Positions 53,498-62,649 are shown, counted from the first letter of the stretch. The stretch is DNA of 64,000 nucleotides from Desulfobacteraceae bacterium (GCA_014237465.1 JABZFM010000024.1:1-64000), one strand, 5' to 3'. The notes: generated from the letters alone by a model not told the origin. Made by a program: numbers and translations.

Positions 53498-54862
53498 ATG
53501 GATCAAATGTTAAGCACTATCAGCGGATTTGTGTGGGGACCTGTAACAATCATACTATTAGTCGGCACCGGTGTGCTGGTGGCGCTGATCACCAAAGCGA
53601 TTCAACTCCGAAAATTCGGATATGCCTGGAAGCTGATTTCCGGAAAATTCGACAACCCGGATGATGATGGCGAAATCACCCATTTTCAGGCATTAAGTGC
53701 GGCCCTTTCCGCCACCATCGGCACAGGCAACATCGCCGGCGTGGGCACGGCCATTGCCCTGGGCGGACCCGGCGCGGTTTTCTGGATGTGGGTGACCGCT
53801 GTTTTCGGCATGGGCTTGAAATATGCGGAATGTCTGCTGGCTTTAAAATTCCGGACCATCCACAAAGACGGCACCGTGGGCGCAGGCCCCATGTATTACC
53901 TTGAAAAAGGTCTGGGCTGGAAATGGCTGGGCATTCTATTTGCTATGTTTGCCGCCATCGCGTCTTTCGGTATCGGCAATATGGTCCAGGCCAATTCCGT
54001 GGCCGAACCGGTACTCAAAACATTCGGTATTCCCAAACTGGTCACCGGCCTGATCATCGGCGGTTTGGTTTTTGCCGTTATTGTTGGCGGGATAAAACGC
54101 ATCGGCCAGGTCGCCAGCCGACTGGTGCCGTTTATGGCTGTCTTCTATGTGGGCGGCGCGCTGTGGGTAATCGTCTTAAATTTTGATATGATCCCGGCGG
54201 CATTTGCCATGATATTTTCCGATGCATTCACCGGAAGCGCGGCAACCGGTGGATTCGCGGGTGCCGCCCTTGCCCAGGCCATCCGTTTCGGCGTGGCCAG
54301 AGGGGTGTTTTCCAATGAAGCCGGGCTCGGCAGCGCGCCCATCGCCCACGGGGCCGCCCAGACTAAAGAGCCCGTCCGTGAAGGGCTGGTTGCCATGCTC
54401 GGACCGTTTATCGACACGATTGTCATCTGCACCATGACGGCAATGGTCATCCTGACAACCAACGCCTTTACCCTCAACGGTTCGGACGGAAACGCCCTGA
54501 CCGGCGCGGTGCTGACCGCCAAAGCATTTAATATGGGCCTGCCCGGTCCGGGTGATTATATTGTCTCCATCGGCATCATCTTTTTCGCGTTTTCCACGGC
54601 TATCAGCTGGTCGTACTACGGCGACCGGTGCGTGGACTACTTGTTCGGCGAAAAAATGGTCATGCCGTATCGTGTCATCTACTGCATCCTTTTGCCGGTG
54701 GGCGCAGCAGTTGAACTGACCACCGTGTGGACCATATCCGATATCTTTAACGCCCTGATGGCATGGCCCAACCTCATCGGCCTGATATTCTTAAGCCCGG
54801 TGGTGATTAGAACGACCAAAGAATATTTTTCTGATCCGAATCGGGTGTATCCGTATAAATAA
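53498..54862 (+). CDS. Sodium:alanine/glycine symporter (AGCS family)
   Basis: A 454-residue membrane transporter with about eleven helices. Family marks are ALSATIGTGNIAGVGTAIALGGPGAVFWMW (~65-94) and ARGVFSNEAGLGSAPIAHGAA (~266-286). It imports alanine or glycine with Na+. GGAG lies upstream of the ATG. A stand-alone gene between the DUF4139 and purN genes. Confidence 0.93.
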   Translation: MDQMLSTISGFVWGPVTIILLVGTGVLVALITKAIQLRKFGYAWKLISGKFDNPDDDGEITHFQALSAALSATIGTGNIAGVGTAIALGGPGAVFWMWVTAVFGMGLKYAECLLALKFRTIHKDGTVGAGPMYYLEKGLGWKWLGILFAMFAAIASFGIGNMVQANSVAEPVLKTFGIPKLVTGLIIGGLVFAVIVGGIKRIGQVASRLVPFMAVFYVGGALWVIVLNFDMIPAAFAMIFSDAFTGSAATGGFAGAALAQAIRFGVARGVFSNEAGLGSAPIAHGAAQTKEPVREGLVAMLGPFIDTIVICTMTAMVILTTNAFTLNGSDGNALTGAVLTAKAFNMGLPGPGDYIVSIGIIFFAFSTAISWSYYGDRCVDYLFGEKMVMPYRVIYCILLPVGAAVELTTVWTISDIFNALMAWPNLIGLIFLSPVVIRTTKEYFSDPNRVYPYK

Positions 54863-54974
54863 AACAAATTTACCATGATAAGAATAACTGTGAAAATTGC
54901 AATCATCTGCAAAAAATGATAAAAATAAATATAAATAACCTTAATCTGTTTTCTTTAAGAAAACGAGGCGCACT

Positions 54975-55793
54975 ATGGATAAAAAAATCAAAATCGGCGG
55001 GATTATCAGCGGGACCGGCACCAACATGGATGCCATTATTAAAGCCTGTGAAAAAGGAAGAATTGACGGTGAAGTCATCTTTGTGGGGTCTGACAACCCG
55101 GACGCCAAGGGCCTTGAAAAAGCCGCCAAAAAAGGGATCCCCACGTTTGTGGTCAACTACTCTGAAATTATCCAGAATTTCAAACAAGCCCCTGAAAACT
55201 ACTTTTTCCCGGATGATTTTAACTTAGAAGATATTAAAATAAAACAGTCCCTGTTAAACAAGGAAACCGATGCAAAAAAAGTTTCCACCTTTATCGAAAC
55301 CCGCGCCATTGCGGAAGCCGCCCTTCTTGAAAAAATTAAAGAGTATCCCTTTGACCTGCTCGTTTTAGCGGGTTTCATGCGGAACCTGACCCCCTACTTT
55401 ATCGACAGGGTCAACACCACGCCCGGAAAACCACGGATCATGAACATCCATCCGGCCCTGCTCCCGTCTTTTCCCGGAACTGACGGATATGGCGACACCT
55501 TCCGTTACGGCTGCAAAGTCGGTGGCTGCACGGTCCATTTTATCGACTATGGCGAAGATTCCGGCCCCATCATCGGCCAGCGATGCTTTCCCATCACGGC
55601 AACAGACACCATTGACTCCATCAAACAAAAAGGCCTGGCCCTGGAATATCAGCTATACCCTGAATGTATCCAGCACTTTGCCGAAGACCGGCTGACCACC
55701 GTAAAAATGACGGTTACGGATCACAAGGGCAGCGTCAGTCAGCGGACCGTGGTGAAAATTGCTCAGACCGACATTCGCTCAAGTGATGATTGA
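54975..55793 (+). CDS. purN: Phosphoribosylglycinamide formyltransferase-like protein (PurN) with an insertion
   Basis: A 272-residue formyltransferase, about 60 longer than E. coli PurN. The core is complete: GIISGTGTNMDAII (phosphate loop), VGSDNPDAKGLEKA, the catalytic Asn/His in IMNIHPALLPSFPG and Asp in FIDYGEDSGPII. It should transfer the formyl group from 10-formyl-THF to GAR in purine synthesis. The extra residues (~75-115, ENYFFPDDFNLEDIKIK) are charged and of unknown use. GAGG lies ~9 nt before the ATG. No other purine gene is near. Confidence 0.88.
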   Translation: MDKKIKIGGIISGTGTNMDAIIKACEKGRIDGEVIFVGSDNPDAKGLEKAAKKGIPTFVVNYSEIIQNFKQAPENYFFPDDFNLEDIKIKQSLLNKETDAKKVSTFIETRAIAEAALLEKIKEYPFDLLVLAGFMRNLTPYFIDRVNTTPGKPRIMNIHPALLPSFPGTDGYGDTFRYGCKVGGCTVHFIDYGEDSGPIIGQRCFPITATDTIDSIKQKGLALEYQLYPECIQHFAEDRLTTVKMTVTDHKGSVSQRTVVKIAQTDIRSSDD

Positions 55794-55898
55794 ATTCTTT
55801 TCTAACCCAACATTGTGTCAATCACGACAATAGAAAAACCGGTCTTCGTTACGGGTAGTGGCAAGCTTTATGCACCGAACGTCCTGCGTGAGCCGCCT

Positions 55899-55973
55899 GG
55901 TGGGTGAAAAGAACTTACGCAAAAACAATTATTTTTCAAGCCAATGAAAACGCTTGAAAAAGAGCGACCCACC
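55899..55973. other. Nested hairpins between purN and the DUF1846 gene
   Basis: TTTTTCAAGC (55932-55941) pairs with GCTTGAAAAA (55952-55961) inside GGTGGGT (55899-55905) and ACCCACC (55967-55973). Both stems are perfect and concentric. No T tract follows, so a structured RNA or repeat relic is as likely as a terminator. Confidence 0.4.
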
Positions 55974-56097
55974 AAGTCGGTCTCTACGCAATTGTTAGAA
56001 AATGTTTCTCCCATCTCTGACAAAGGCAAATAGGCAACATCTGAAATAACTATCTTATATCTATTGTACATTGATTTTTTTTCTTGTACGTATGAGC

Positions 56098-56164
56098 GTC
56101 AAAGCTTGAATTTTAAATAACTATCGGCAACACAAAAGCATTAATTACTAATTCAAGCTTTGAC
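56098..56164. other. 15-bp perfect inverted repeat upstream of the DUF1846 gene
   Basis: GTCAAAGCTTGAATT (56098-56112) and AATTCAAGCTTTGAC (56150-56164) are exact inverses separated by 37 nt. The element ends 81 bp before the ATG at 56245. It could be an operator, an attenuator stem or a dispersed element. Confidence 0.55.
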
Positions 56165-56244
56165 ACTAAGAACGGTGCATCTATTTTAAAAATGAGATCA
56201 TTTCTTTTATAGCATAACGGTAAAACGCAGGAGAGGGAGATTTT

Positions 56245-57762
56245 ATGGCTACAGTAGCGGCTTTTGATAATGGGAAGTATATAGCAGAACAGTCAGCTGA
56301 GATCCTTGAACGGGTGAATAAATTCGGCGACAAGCTTTACCTCGAATTTGGCGGCAAACTTCTTTATGATTATCATGCGTCCAGAGTGTTGCCTGGATAT
56401 GATCCAAATATTAAAATGGCGCTTCTCCAGGAACTGAAAGATAAAGCAGACGTCCTGCTTTGCATTTTCGCCGAAGACATTGAAAGAAAAAAAATGAGGG
56501 CGGATTTCGGCATCACCTATGATTCTGATGCCTTAAAATTAATCGATGACTTAAAAGGCTGGGAAATCAATGTTCTGGGCGTTGTCATAACCCGTTATAG
56601 CGGCCAGCTCTCCGCCAAATTGTTTAAACAGAAACTGGAAAGACGCGGCATAAAAGTCTATACTCATCAATTTACAAAAGGGTATCCGACAGATGTTGAT
56701 TTAATTGTCAGTGATGAAGGCTATGGGGCCAATGAATATATTGAAACAGACAAGCCCTTAGTCATTGTTACCGGTCCCGGCCCCGGCAGCGGCAAACTGG
56801 CCACATGCCTTTCTCAGGTATATCATGATTACCGACGAGGTATAAAAGCAGGATACGCAAAATTCGAAACGTTTCCGGTATGGAACCTGCCCCTCAAACA
56901 CCCCGTAAATATCGCCTATGAGGCCGCAACAGCGGACATCAAGGATTTCAACCTCATTGATCCGTTCCACCTGGAAGCCTACAATAAAAAAGCGGTGAAC
57001 TATAATCGTGATGTGGACGTATTTCCTGTCCTTAAACGAATATTGAAAAAAATCAGCGGTGATGAACCGTTTTATCAATCTCCGACAGACATGGGGGTGA
57101 ATCGGGTCGGTTTTGCGATAACAGATGATGCGGCAACCAGAGAGGCAGCGAAACAGGAAGTGATTCGACGGTATTTTCGCTACCAGTGTGAATATGTGAT
57201 GGGACTGACCAACAAAGAAACCGTCGAGCGGGTTGAACTTTTTATCAAAGATTTTAATATCCCACACGAATACCGGAGAGTGGTTGAGCCGGCGCGTCAG
57301 GCTGCTTTGGACGCGATTGAAAGAAACAAAGGCAGTGAAGGGGTTTATTGCGGTGCGGCCATTGAATTAAAAGACGGAACCATTGTTACCGGCAGCAACT
57401 CACCCCATTTTCATGCGGCAACCAGCCTTATCATGCATGCGATCAAGCATCTGACAGGCATTCCCGAAAAAATTAAACTCCTGCCGCCCAACATCACAGA
57501 ATCGGTCAGCAATCTTAAAACCAAAATTTTAAACGAAAAAAATCTGAGCATGGATCTGGTGGAAGCGCTGATTTCACTCAGCATCGGCGCCACAACCAAT
57601 CATACCATTGAAGTGGCCATGGAAAAATTAATCGAACTTCAGGGCTGTGAGGCCCATATGACCCATATTCCCACGCCGGGCGATGAAGCAGGTTTGAGAC
57701 GCCTTGGCATTAATCTGACCAGCGATCCTAATTTTTCAACAAAAGATTTGTTTATTTCATAA
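56245..57762 (+). CDS. DUF1846 family protein
   Basis: A 505-residue protein recognisable as the DUF1846 family by LEFGGKLLYDYHASRVLPGYDP (~34-56) and the segment VIVTGPGPGSGKLATCLSQVYHDY (~173-196), a P-loop-like stretch. The family is widespread in Firmicutes and other anaerobes; a structure exists for a homolog, but its function is not settled. A GGAGAGGGAG ribosome site precedes the ATG. The small SnoaL/NTF2-like gene follows 50 bp later. Confidence 0.9.
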   Translation: MATVAAFDNGKYIAEQSAEILERVNKFGDKLYLEFGGKLLYDYHASRVLPGYDPNIKMALLQELKDKADVLLCIFAEDIERKKMRADFGITYDSDALKLIDDLKGWEINVLGVVITRYSGQLSAKLFKQKLERRGIKVYTHQFTKGYPTDVDLIVSDEGYGANEYIETDKPLVIVTGPGPGSGKLATCLSQVYHDYRRGIKAGYAKFETFPVWNLPLKHPVNIAYEAATADIKDFNLIDPFHLEAYNKKAVNYNRDVDVFPVLKRILKKISGDEPFYQSPTDMGVNRVGFAITDDAATREAAKQEVIRRYFRYQCEYVMGLTNKETVERVELFIKDFNIPHEYRRVVEPARQAALDAIERNKGSEGVYCGAAIELKDGTIVTGSNSPHFHAATSLIMHAIKHLTGIPEKIKLLPPNITESVSNLKTKILNEKNLSMDLVEALISLSIGATTNHTIEVAMEKLIELQGCEAHMTHIPTPGDEAGLRRLGINLTSDPNFSTKDLFIS

Positions 57763-57814
57763 ATATTGACAGAATCGTAAAAAGACAATTTGCCATCAAT
57801 TGAAAGGAGGATCC

Positions 57815-58201
57815 ATGCCAGAACCCGATGATGAAAAAAATGCCATTAAAAATGCCATTATGACGTATTACCATGAAGGTCATGTAAAATCAGATCCCGA
57901 ATTGTATAATGAAATCCTTCATGATAAATGGAAATTCTTTTTCTTTGATGACAACGGCAATATGTTGATGATCAATAAAGCCGATTATTTATCCTGGTAT
58001 GATCCCAAAAAAGCAGATAGCAGCCTGAAATGGGAAACTGAATTCTACTATGTTGATGTAACGGAAAATATCGGGGCGGCTAAAATCAGATTGGAATGCC
58101 AGAATGTCTGCTATATCGATTATTTTAATTTAGTCAAAACAGACAATAAGTGGTGGATCGTAAACAAACTGTCCCATGGCGTTTATAAAACCACGGCATA
58201 A
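57815..58201 (+). CDS. SnoaL/NTF2-fold protein (lumazine-binding-like family)
   Basis: A 128-residue protein (MPEPDDEKNAIKNAIMTYYHEG) of the NTF2-like fold. The pattern is a helical start, the segment LHDKWKFFFFDDNGNMLMINKADYLSWYD and a C-terminal sheet ending KTDNKWWIVNKLSHGVYK. Such proteins bind small ligands or act as enzymes without a shared reaction. The ATG at 57815 has AAAGGAGG 5 nt upstream, better than a TTG fifteen bases before. Possibly co-transcribed with the DUF1846 gene. Confidence 0.78.
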   Translation: MPEPDDEKNAIKNAIMTYYHEGHVKSDPELYNEILHDKWKFFFFDDNGNMLMINKADYLSWYDPKKADSSLKWETEFYYVDVTENIGAAKIRLECQNVCYIDYFNLVKTDNKWWIVNKLSHGVYKTTA

Positions 58202-58221
58202 GAAGAAATGGGGGTAATGTA

Positions 58222-58323
58222 ATGAGTGATGAAAATCCACCTCAAAATTGTAGACTCTGTCTATGTTTCGGCACTAGTGCTAAATCTTCCAGCGGTGAAC
58301 ACTATCGAGTGTGCAAAATTTAA
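58222..58323 (+). CDS. Doubtful 33-aa cysteine-rich ORF
   Basis: It encodes MSDENPPQNCRLCLCFGTSA and ends YRVCKI, with four Cys. A GGGGG stretch ~8 nt upstream could be a ribosome site. It follows the SnoaL-like gene by 20 bp. No known family; coding is uncertain. Confidence 0.25.
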   Translation: MSDENPPQNCRLCLCFGTSAKSSSGEHYRVCKI

Positions 58324-58952
58324 AGGGTGCCGAACTAGTGTCGCTGCTGGCATGGTGCAGCGAACGCTATGCCTTAACTGCCGAGTGTGATATAGAAACT
58401 GACTACGAATGTCTTAAAATAATTAACTGCATCACTCGAAAAAAATACCACTTTTATCCTGTCGGCTTTATAAGTAATTGATGATTATTTTTTAAGGTAG
58501 CATAAAAAAATATAACCCATTAAAATAAAATAGACTTATTCCAAATTTATTAATAATATCAAATAATAATACAGATATTTTTTACGAGAAACGACAATTA
58601 CTCCTCATTTTTCATTTAACCGAAAATGAAGAACCCGTCATGAAAGCATGAACGTGACTGAATCATTTAATTGTGACAGAAGCTAAAATCTAAAGCACTA
58701 CCCCCCCCCCTGAATGGCTGTTGAAACATAATCAAAAGTAGTTTATAAAGATTCTGTAATAGCGATTCGAAAAGCAATAATGGGCAGGTGCGGAAAAGAA
58801 TTTTAACTTTGCAAGTCATCATGTCGTTTATGGATCAAAGACGTTTTTGAGTCTGTCGATAAGCAACGGGCATGACAAGTATGTTGGCCCGTCACTAAAA
58901 TCGACGGTTCAGTAAATGACAGCCCCAATCGCAGACATTCCCGGAGGTAACA
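58324..58952. other. Intergenic region upstream of the phosphofructokinase gene
   Basis: About 630 bp with no convincing gene. It has an AT-rich part (58480-58620) and a run of ten C at 58701-58710. ACTAGTG-containing motifs at 58270-58345 occur in opposite orientation. It may hold decayed sequence. No promoter could be assigned with confidence. Confidence 0.5.
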
Positions 58953-60242
58953 ATGCAAAATACCGAAATATCCACCCAGGTCCAGAAATTAGGCGAGTGC
59001 AGGATTCCGTCACCCATGACGGGTATGCCGTTTATCAGTGATGATGAACGGGTATTGTATCATTCCAGTACCAAAAGGATCGAAGCCTGTCTTAACGCCG
59101 GCAAAACGCCCTTAAGTTTTGAGATGGCCGGTGCCAGGGAAAAGATTTATTTTGATCCGGCAAAACTCAAATGCGGCATTGTCACCTGCGGCGGCCTGTG
59201 CCCGGGACTGAACGATGTGATCCGCTCCATTGTGCTCAGTCTGTTTCATCACTACGGGGTCCGCACGGTCTTCGGGTTCCGGTATGGATTTGAGGGGCTT
59301 TCCTACCGGTACGGACATACGCCCTTTGAGTTGACGCCTTCAATAGTTGAAGATATTCACGCAAAGGGAGGGACGATTTTAGCATCATCCAGGGGGCCTC
59401 AGGATGTGGGTGAAATGGTGGATACTCTAGAGCAGATGAATGTGGGCATCCTTTTTACCATTGGCGGGGACGGGACGCTGCGCGGGGCTCAGGCCATTGC
59501 CGAGGAGGTGGAAAAAAGGCGACTCAAGATCAGTGTCATCGGTATTCCAAAAACCATTGACAATGATATCGGATACGTAGACCAGTCTTTCGGCTTCGAG
59601 ACCGCAGTGTACGAGTCCAGGCATGCTATTTATTCCGCGCATATGGAAGCGTTGGGTGCCAGAAACGGCGTGGGCCTGGTGAAACTGATGGGGCGTCATT
59701 CCGGTTTTATTGCCGCCTTTGCCACCCTGGCCAACAGTGATGTTAATTTCTGCCTGATTCCGGAAAGTGATTTCACCCTTGAGGGGTTTTTAGAAGCGCT
59801 CAAGGAACGGCTTGAACAAAGAGGTCATGCGGTGGTAGTGGTTGGTGAAGGTGCCGGGCAGAGCCTCATGGAAACAACCGAAGCCCGGGATTCTTCCGGC
59901 AACCTTCGATTAGAGGATATCGGCACCTTTTTGAAAGACCAGATCAAAATTCATTCTGATAAGAGCGGCATGGAGGTGACGTTAAAGTATATCGATCCCA
60001 GTTACATGATCCGCAGCGTGCCTGCCAGTCCTCATGATTCGGCGCTCTGTCTGCTCATGGCCCACAACGCAGTGCATGCGGGCATGACCGGCCGCACCAA
60101 TATCGTGATCGGTTACTGGAAACGCGAGTTCACCCACCTGCCCATTTCGCTTGCCGTGAGCCGGCGCAAAACCATCGATCCGGGCAGCCGGCTGTGGGCC
60201 AGCGTGTTGGCGTGTACCGGTCAGAAAAGAGAAATGCGGTAA
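58953..60242 (+). CDS. 6-phosphofructokinase (GGDGT/PKTIDND type)
   Basis: A 429-residue PFK-A family enzyme phosphorylating fructose 6-phosphate. The phosphodonor site reads GGDGTLRGA, as in ATP-dependent enzymes (Gly where PPi enzymes have Asp). The catalytic loop reads PKTIDNDI, with the Lys typical of PPi-dependent ones. That combination occurs in the long ATP-PFKs of trypanosomatids, plants and some bacteria, so ATP use is more likely. The substrate block GRHSGFIA and an N-terminal extension (~75 residues) also fit that group. CCGGAGG precedes the ATG. Confidence 0.9.
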   Translation: MQNTEISTQVQKLGECRIPSPMTGMPFISDDERVLYHSSTKRIEACLNAGKTPLSFEMAGAREKIYFDPAKLKCGIVTCGGLCPGLNDVIRSIVLSLFHHYGVRTVFGFRYGFEGLSYRYGHTPFELTPSIVEDIHAKGGTILASSRGPQDVGEMVDTLEQMNVGILFTIGGDGTLRGAQAIAEEVEKRRLKISVIGIPKTIDNDIGYVDQSFGFETAVYESRHAIYSAHMEALGARNGVGLVKLMGRHSGFIAAFATLANSDVNFCLIPESDFTLEGFLEALKERLEQRGHAVVVVGEGAGQSLMETTEARDSSGNLRLEDIGTFLKDQIKIHSDKSGMEVTLKYIDPSYMIRSVPASPHDSALCLLMAHNAVHAGMTGRTNIVIGYWKREFTHLPISLAVSRRKTIDPGSRLWASVLACTGQKREMR

Positions 60243-60262
60243 AAATCGCAGACAGGTATTCC

Positions 60263-60293
60263 CGATAGAGATATATTAGCGCTGTCTATCGGC
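60263..60293 (+). terminator. Hairpin after the phosphofructokinase gene
   Basis: CCGATAGA (60263-60270) pairs with TCTATCGG (60286-60293) about 20 nt after the stop. No T tract follows, so this is a tentative terminator. Confidence 0.35.
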
Positions 60294-60425
60294 GGGTTGA
60301 CCGGCGTGGTCTCGGGCAATATTTGCCTTCAAACAAAGTAAAAACAACAATAATGAATATTTCCAACATTAAGCACCTTCTATGCACCAAATAAAAAAGA
60401 TTCAGCAAACCAGGTCCTGCCATAA

Positions 60426-60490
60426 TGGTGCCGGAGACGATAATCGAACTCGCACACCATTGCTGACGAAGAATTTTGAGTCTCTATAGC
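60426..60490 (-). pseudogene. 3' fragment of tRNA-Leu(CAA)
   Basis: On the minus strand, 5' to 3': an anticodon loop CTCAAAA (60480-60474, anticodon CAA), a leucine-type variable arm (CGTCAGCAATGGTG), the T-arm GCGAG-TTCGATT, then acceptor strand CTCCGGC, A and CCA (60428-60426). The expected 5' half (GCCGGAG, D-arm) is missing upstream, where the sequence is AT-rich. Stems contain mismatches. tRNA 3' ends are standard integrase targets, so this may be an attachment-site remnant. Confidence 0.65.
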
Positions 60491-60678
60491 AAAATTCATG
60501 ATTTTTCAACAATTTTAACATCTTGAAATTTTGAAACAATTTTTTGAACTTTTGGTTTTGTTTGGAAATGTTTGGTCTTGACAGGCACAAGATATGACGT
60601 TTCCCCCTCATCTCAATTTCCTTTAAATCCCCCCCCAAAATATATTGAAAATGTCATCAACAGTAACAAAAGGAGACT

Positions 60679-61851
60679 TTATCCCAGCACTTTCATCATC
60701 ATGGGCAGGGCCACAAATGTACCGATGCCGCTGCCGAGGTTGGTGAAGAGCACCACCAGCAGAATCCGGGTGACCTTGTTGCGCCAGAATCCCCGGGCCG
60801 ACAGGATGTCTTCCGGAAGGGCCTCCAGATCCCGGACCTTGGGTTTTCGGGTGACCGCCTCCACAAGTCCCGATACCCAGCCGGCGGCAATCATGGGGTT
60901 TAATGAGGTCAGGGGGGCCGCAAAAATCGCTGAAAGTATAGTCAGCGGATGACCGAACGCGATAATGGCCCCGATGCCGGCGAATATCCCGTTCACCGCA
61001 ACCCACCAGACAATCATATCTTTACCCGCGTCTGCCCCGCCCTGGAAAAAGCCGAAAATGATCAGGCAAATAATGACCGCAGGAATCAGCCATTTTAATA
61101 CACCGGAGAATCGGCCTTTGGGGGGAAGCGTTTCAAGGGCCTGAATATTGATATCGTCGTTAATATATTTCCGGATACCGGGCACATGCCCCGCCCCAAC
61201 GACAGCCACGATTTTTTTGCCGGGCGCTGTTTTTATCTTTTGGGCAAGATACCGGTCCCGCTCGTCAATTAGTATTTCCCGCAAAACAGGGTGTGATTTT
61301 TCAACTTCAGACAAAATGGATTCCAGCATATCTGCCTGCTTCATCTCCTCAATGTCCTTTTCGTCAATTTCATCCACACCGCCCATGGACAGCATGAGCT
61401 GAAACAGTAATTTCATTTTGCTCCAAAACCCTGTACTTCGCCATGTCCGGGAAAGTGTTATTGTAATGTCCCGGTCAGCCAGGCAAATCTCCGCCCCTGA
61501 GGATTCCGCGGTATCTATTGCCCGGATCATTTCCTCGCCGGGCTTTACCCCAAGCTTGTCCCCGATCCGTTTTTGAAATGAGGCCAGCATCAGATTCGAC
61601 AACAGGAGAAACGACTTTTTCTCCTTGATCACTTTGATGATATCCATTTCCAGCCACTGGTCTTTCTTTTTAATTGACTGGAATCTTGACGGACAAAGTT
61701 CCACACATACCGTATCCGGCTGTTTCTCGTTAATCACCGACTCCACCAGTTCAACACTTTCTTTTGATACATGTGCTGTTCCGACCAGTGTAATTTCCTT
61801 ATCATTAATATAAATTTTTTCGCCCGTTTCACTCTCAGCAACGGTGTTCAT
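60679..61851 (-). CDS. TraB/PrgY-family membrane protein
   Basis: A 390-residue protein. The N-terminal TraB domain has GTAHVSKESVELV (~24-36), VCVELCPSRF (~48-57) and the later VVGAGHVPGI (~217-226), with conserved Glu, Arg and two GxxH motifs. The C-terminal part has about four to five membrane helices. PrgY in Enterococcus blocks pheromone signalling, and related proteins are thought to be metal-dependent proteases of the EreA/Tiki type; the role in this organism is unknown. AAAGGATC precedes the ATG. Confidence 0.9.
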   Translation of the reverse strand: MNTVAESETGEKIYINDKEITLVGTAHVSKESVELVESVINEKQPDTVCVELCPSRFQSIKKKDQWLEMDIIKVIKEKKSFLLLSNLMLASFQKRIGDKLGVKPGEEMIRAIDTAESSGAEICLADRDITITLSRTWRSTGFWSKMKLLFQLMLSMGGVDEIDEKDIEEMKQADMLESILSEVEKSHPVLREILIDERDRYLAQKIKTAPGKKIVAVVGAGHVPGIRKYINDDINIQALETLPPKGRFSGVLKWLIPAVIICLIIFGFFQGGADAGKDMIVWWVAVNGIFAGIGAIIAFGHPLTILSAIFAAPLTSLNPMIAAGWVSGLVEAVTRKPKVRDLEALPEDILSARGFWRNKVTRILLVVLFTNLGSGIGTFVALPMMMKVLG

Positions 61852-61935
61852 AGATTGATCCTTTCGTAATGGCTAAAACAAAAAAATAATACCGGATTAA
61901 TAAGCCATGAAACCTGCCAAAACAAGAATAAATTT

Positions 61936-62074
61936 GATGGCTTCAGAAAAAGTCCAAATTCTGCGTTGCACTGCATTCTTCGTCACTGCGGAGTAGGCTG
62001 GCTACGCCTCATTCCTCATAATTTGTGCGCCTTGCCAATTTTATGAGAATGGTGGAACTTTTTGATTTGCCATC
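61936..62074. repeat. CAAGGC/AACGCAG hairpin element, copy 7 (reverse orientation)
   Basis: GATGGC (61936-61941) and GCCATC (62069-62074) bound AAAAAGTCCAAATT-CTGCGTT and GCGCCTTG-CCAATTTT...AACTTTTT. Its inner part (GAGTAGGCTGGCTACGCCTCATTC) resembles copies 3 and 4 in inverted orientation. The rest of 61852-62212 shows nothing. Confidence 0.85.
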
Positions 62075-62212
62075 GAAATCTAATACCGGTTCATCAAGTT
62101 TATTAAGATATTCACATCCGCTCCTAAAATCCGTTTGTGACTTGACCTGCCGGCAGGTAACACTTATTTTAATTTAATGAACTTTCTCATTCTTTAAACT
62201 TGGAATTTCAAT

Positions 62213-62626
62213 ATGCCGATCTACGATTCAACATATACATGGGAGGGATGGGGCGGCAAGCTTCAGTTGGCCAGCGGAAAATGCAGGCTCCGCATCTATG
62301 ACCGGTCAAAAGGAAAAGGTAAAGACATATCCTTTTTACGACCTTATGTTGTCATTGTGTCTGATGCGCCGGACAGCAAAATGACCATTAGAAGCTGTGC
62401 CGGACATATTGCAACCAAAGTGACCCAGGATTTTAACATCGATCCCCACCGCATGTTCTGGGTAGAATATTATCCGCTGATTACGTATGGGGCCAATTTT
62501 GAGAATAAAATCCCGGAACAATATGTTGCGGTAGATTTTGAATGGTACAAAGGAAAAGCCATCAGCCCCAAATGGCGGCAGCTGAAACCGCCGCTGCTGG
62601 ATATTGTCAAAAGCCTTACAAAATAA
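62213..62626 (+). CDS. Hypothetical protein (137 aa)
   Basis: I do not recognise the family. The protein (MPIYDSTYTWEGWGGKLQLA start) is soluble, rich in Tyr and Trp, basic, mostly beta by pattern, with a single Cys pair (C24, C62) and no signal peptide. The ribosome site is weak (GGAA). Codon use resembles its neighbours and it has normal amino-acid composition, so it is probably real. A 42-residue gene follows 23 bp later. Confidence 0.7.
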   Translation: MPIYDSTYTWEGWGGKLQLASGKCRLRIYDRSKGKGKDISFLRPYVVIVSDAPDSKMTIRSCAGHIATKVTQDFNIDPHRMFWVEYYPLITYGANFENKIPEQYVAVDFEWYKGKAISPKWRQLKPPLLDIVKSLTK

Positions 62627-62649
62627 TAAAAATCACACAGGATTGCAAA

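Noticed and set aside
58701-58710. Run of ten C as a phase-variation switch
   Set aside because: It is intergenic, about 240 bp from the next start codon and not in a recognisable promoter spacer.
60426-60510. A complete tRNA-Leu gene
   Set aside because: No GCCGGAG acceptor strand or D-arm is found upstream, and the anticodon stem is poorly paired.
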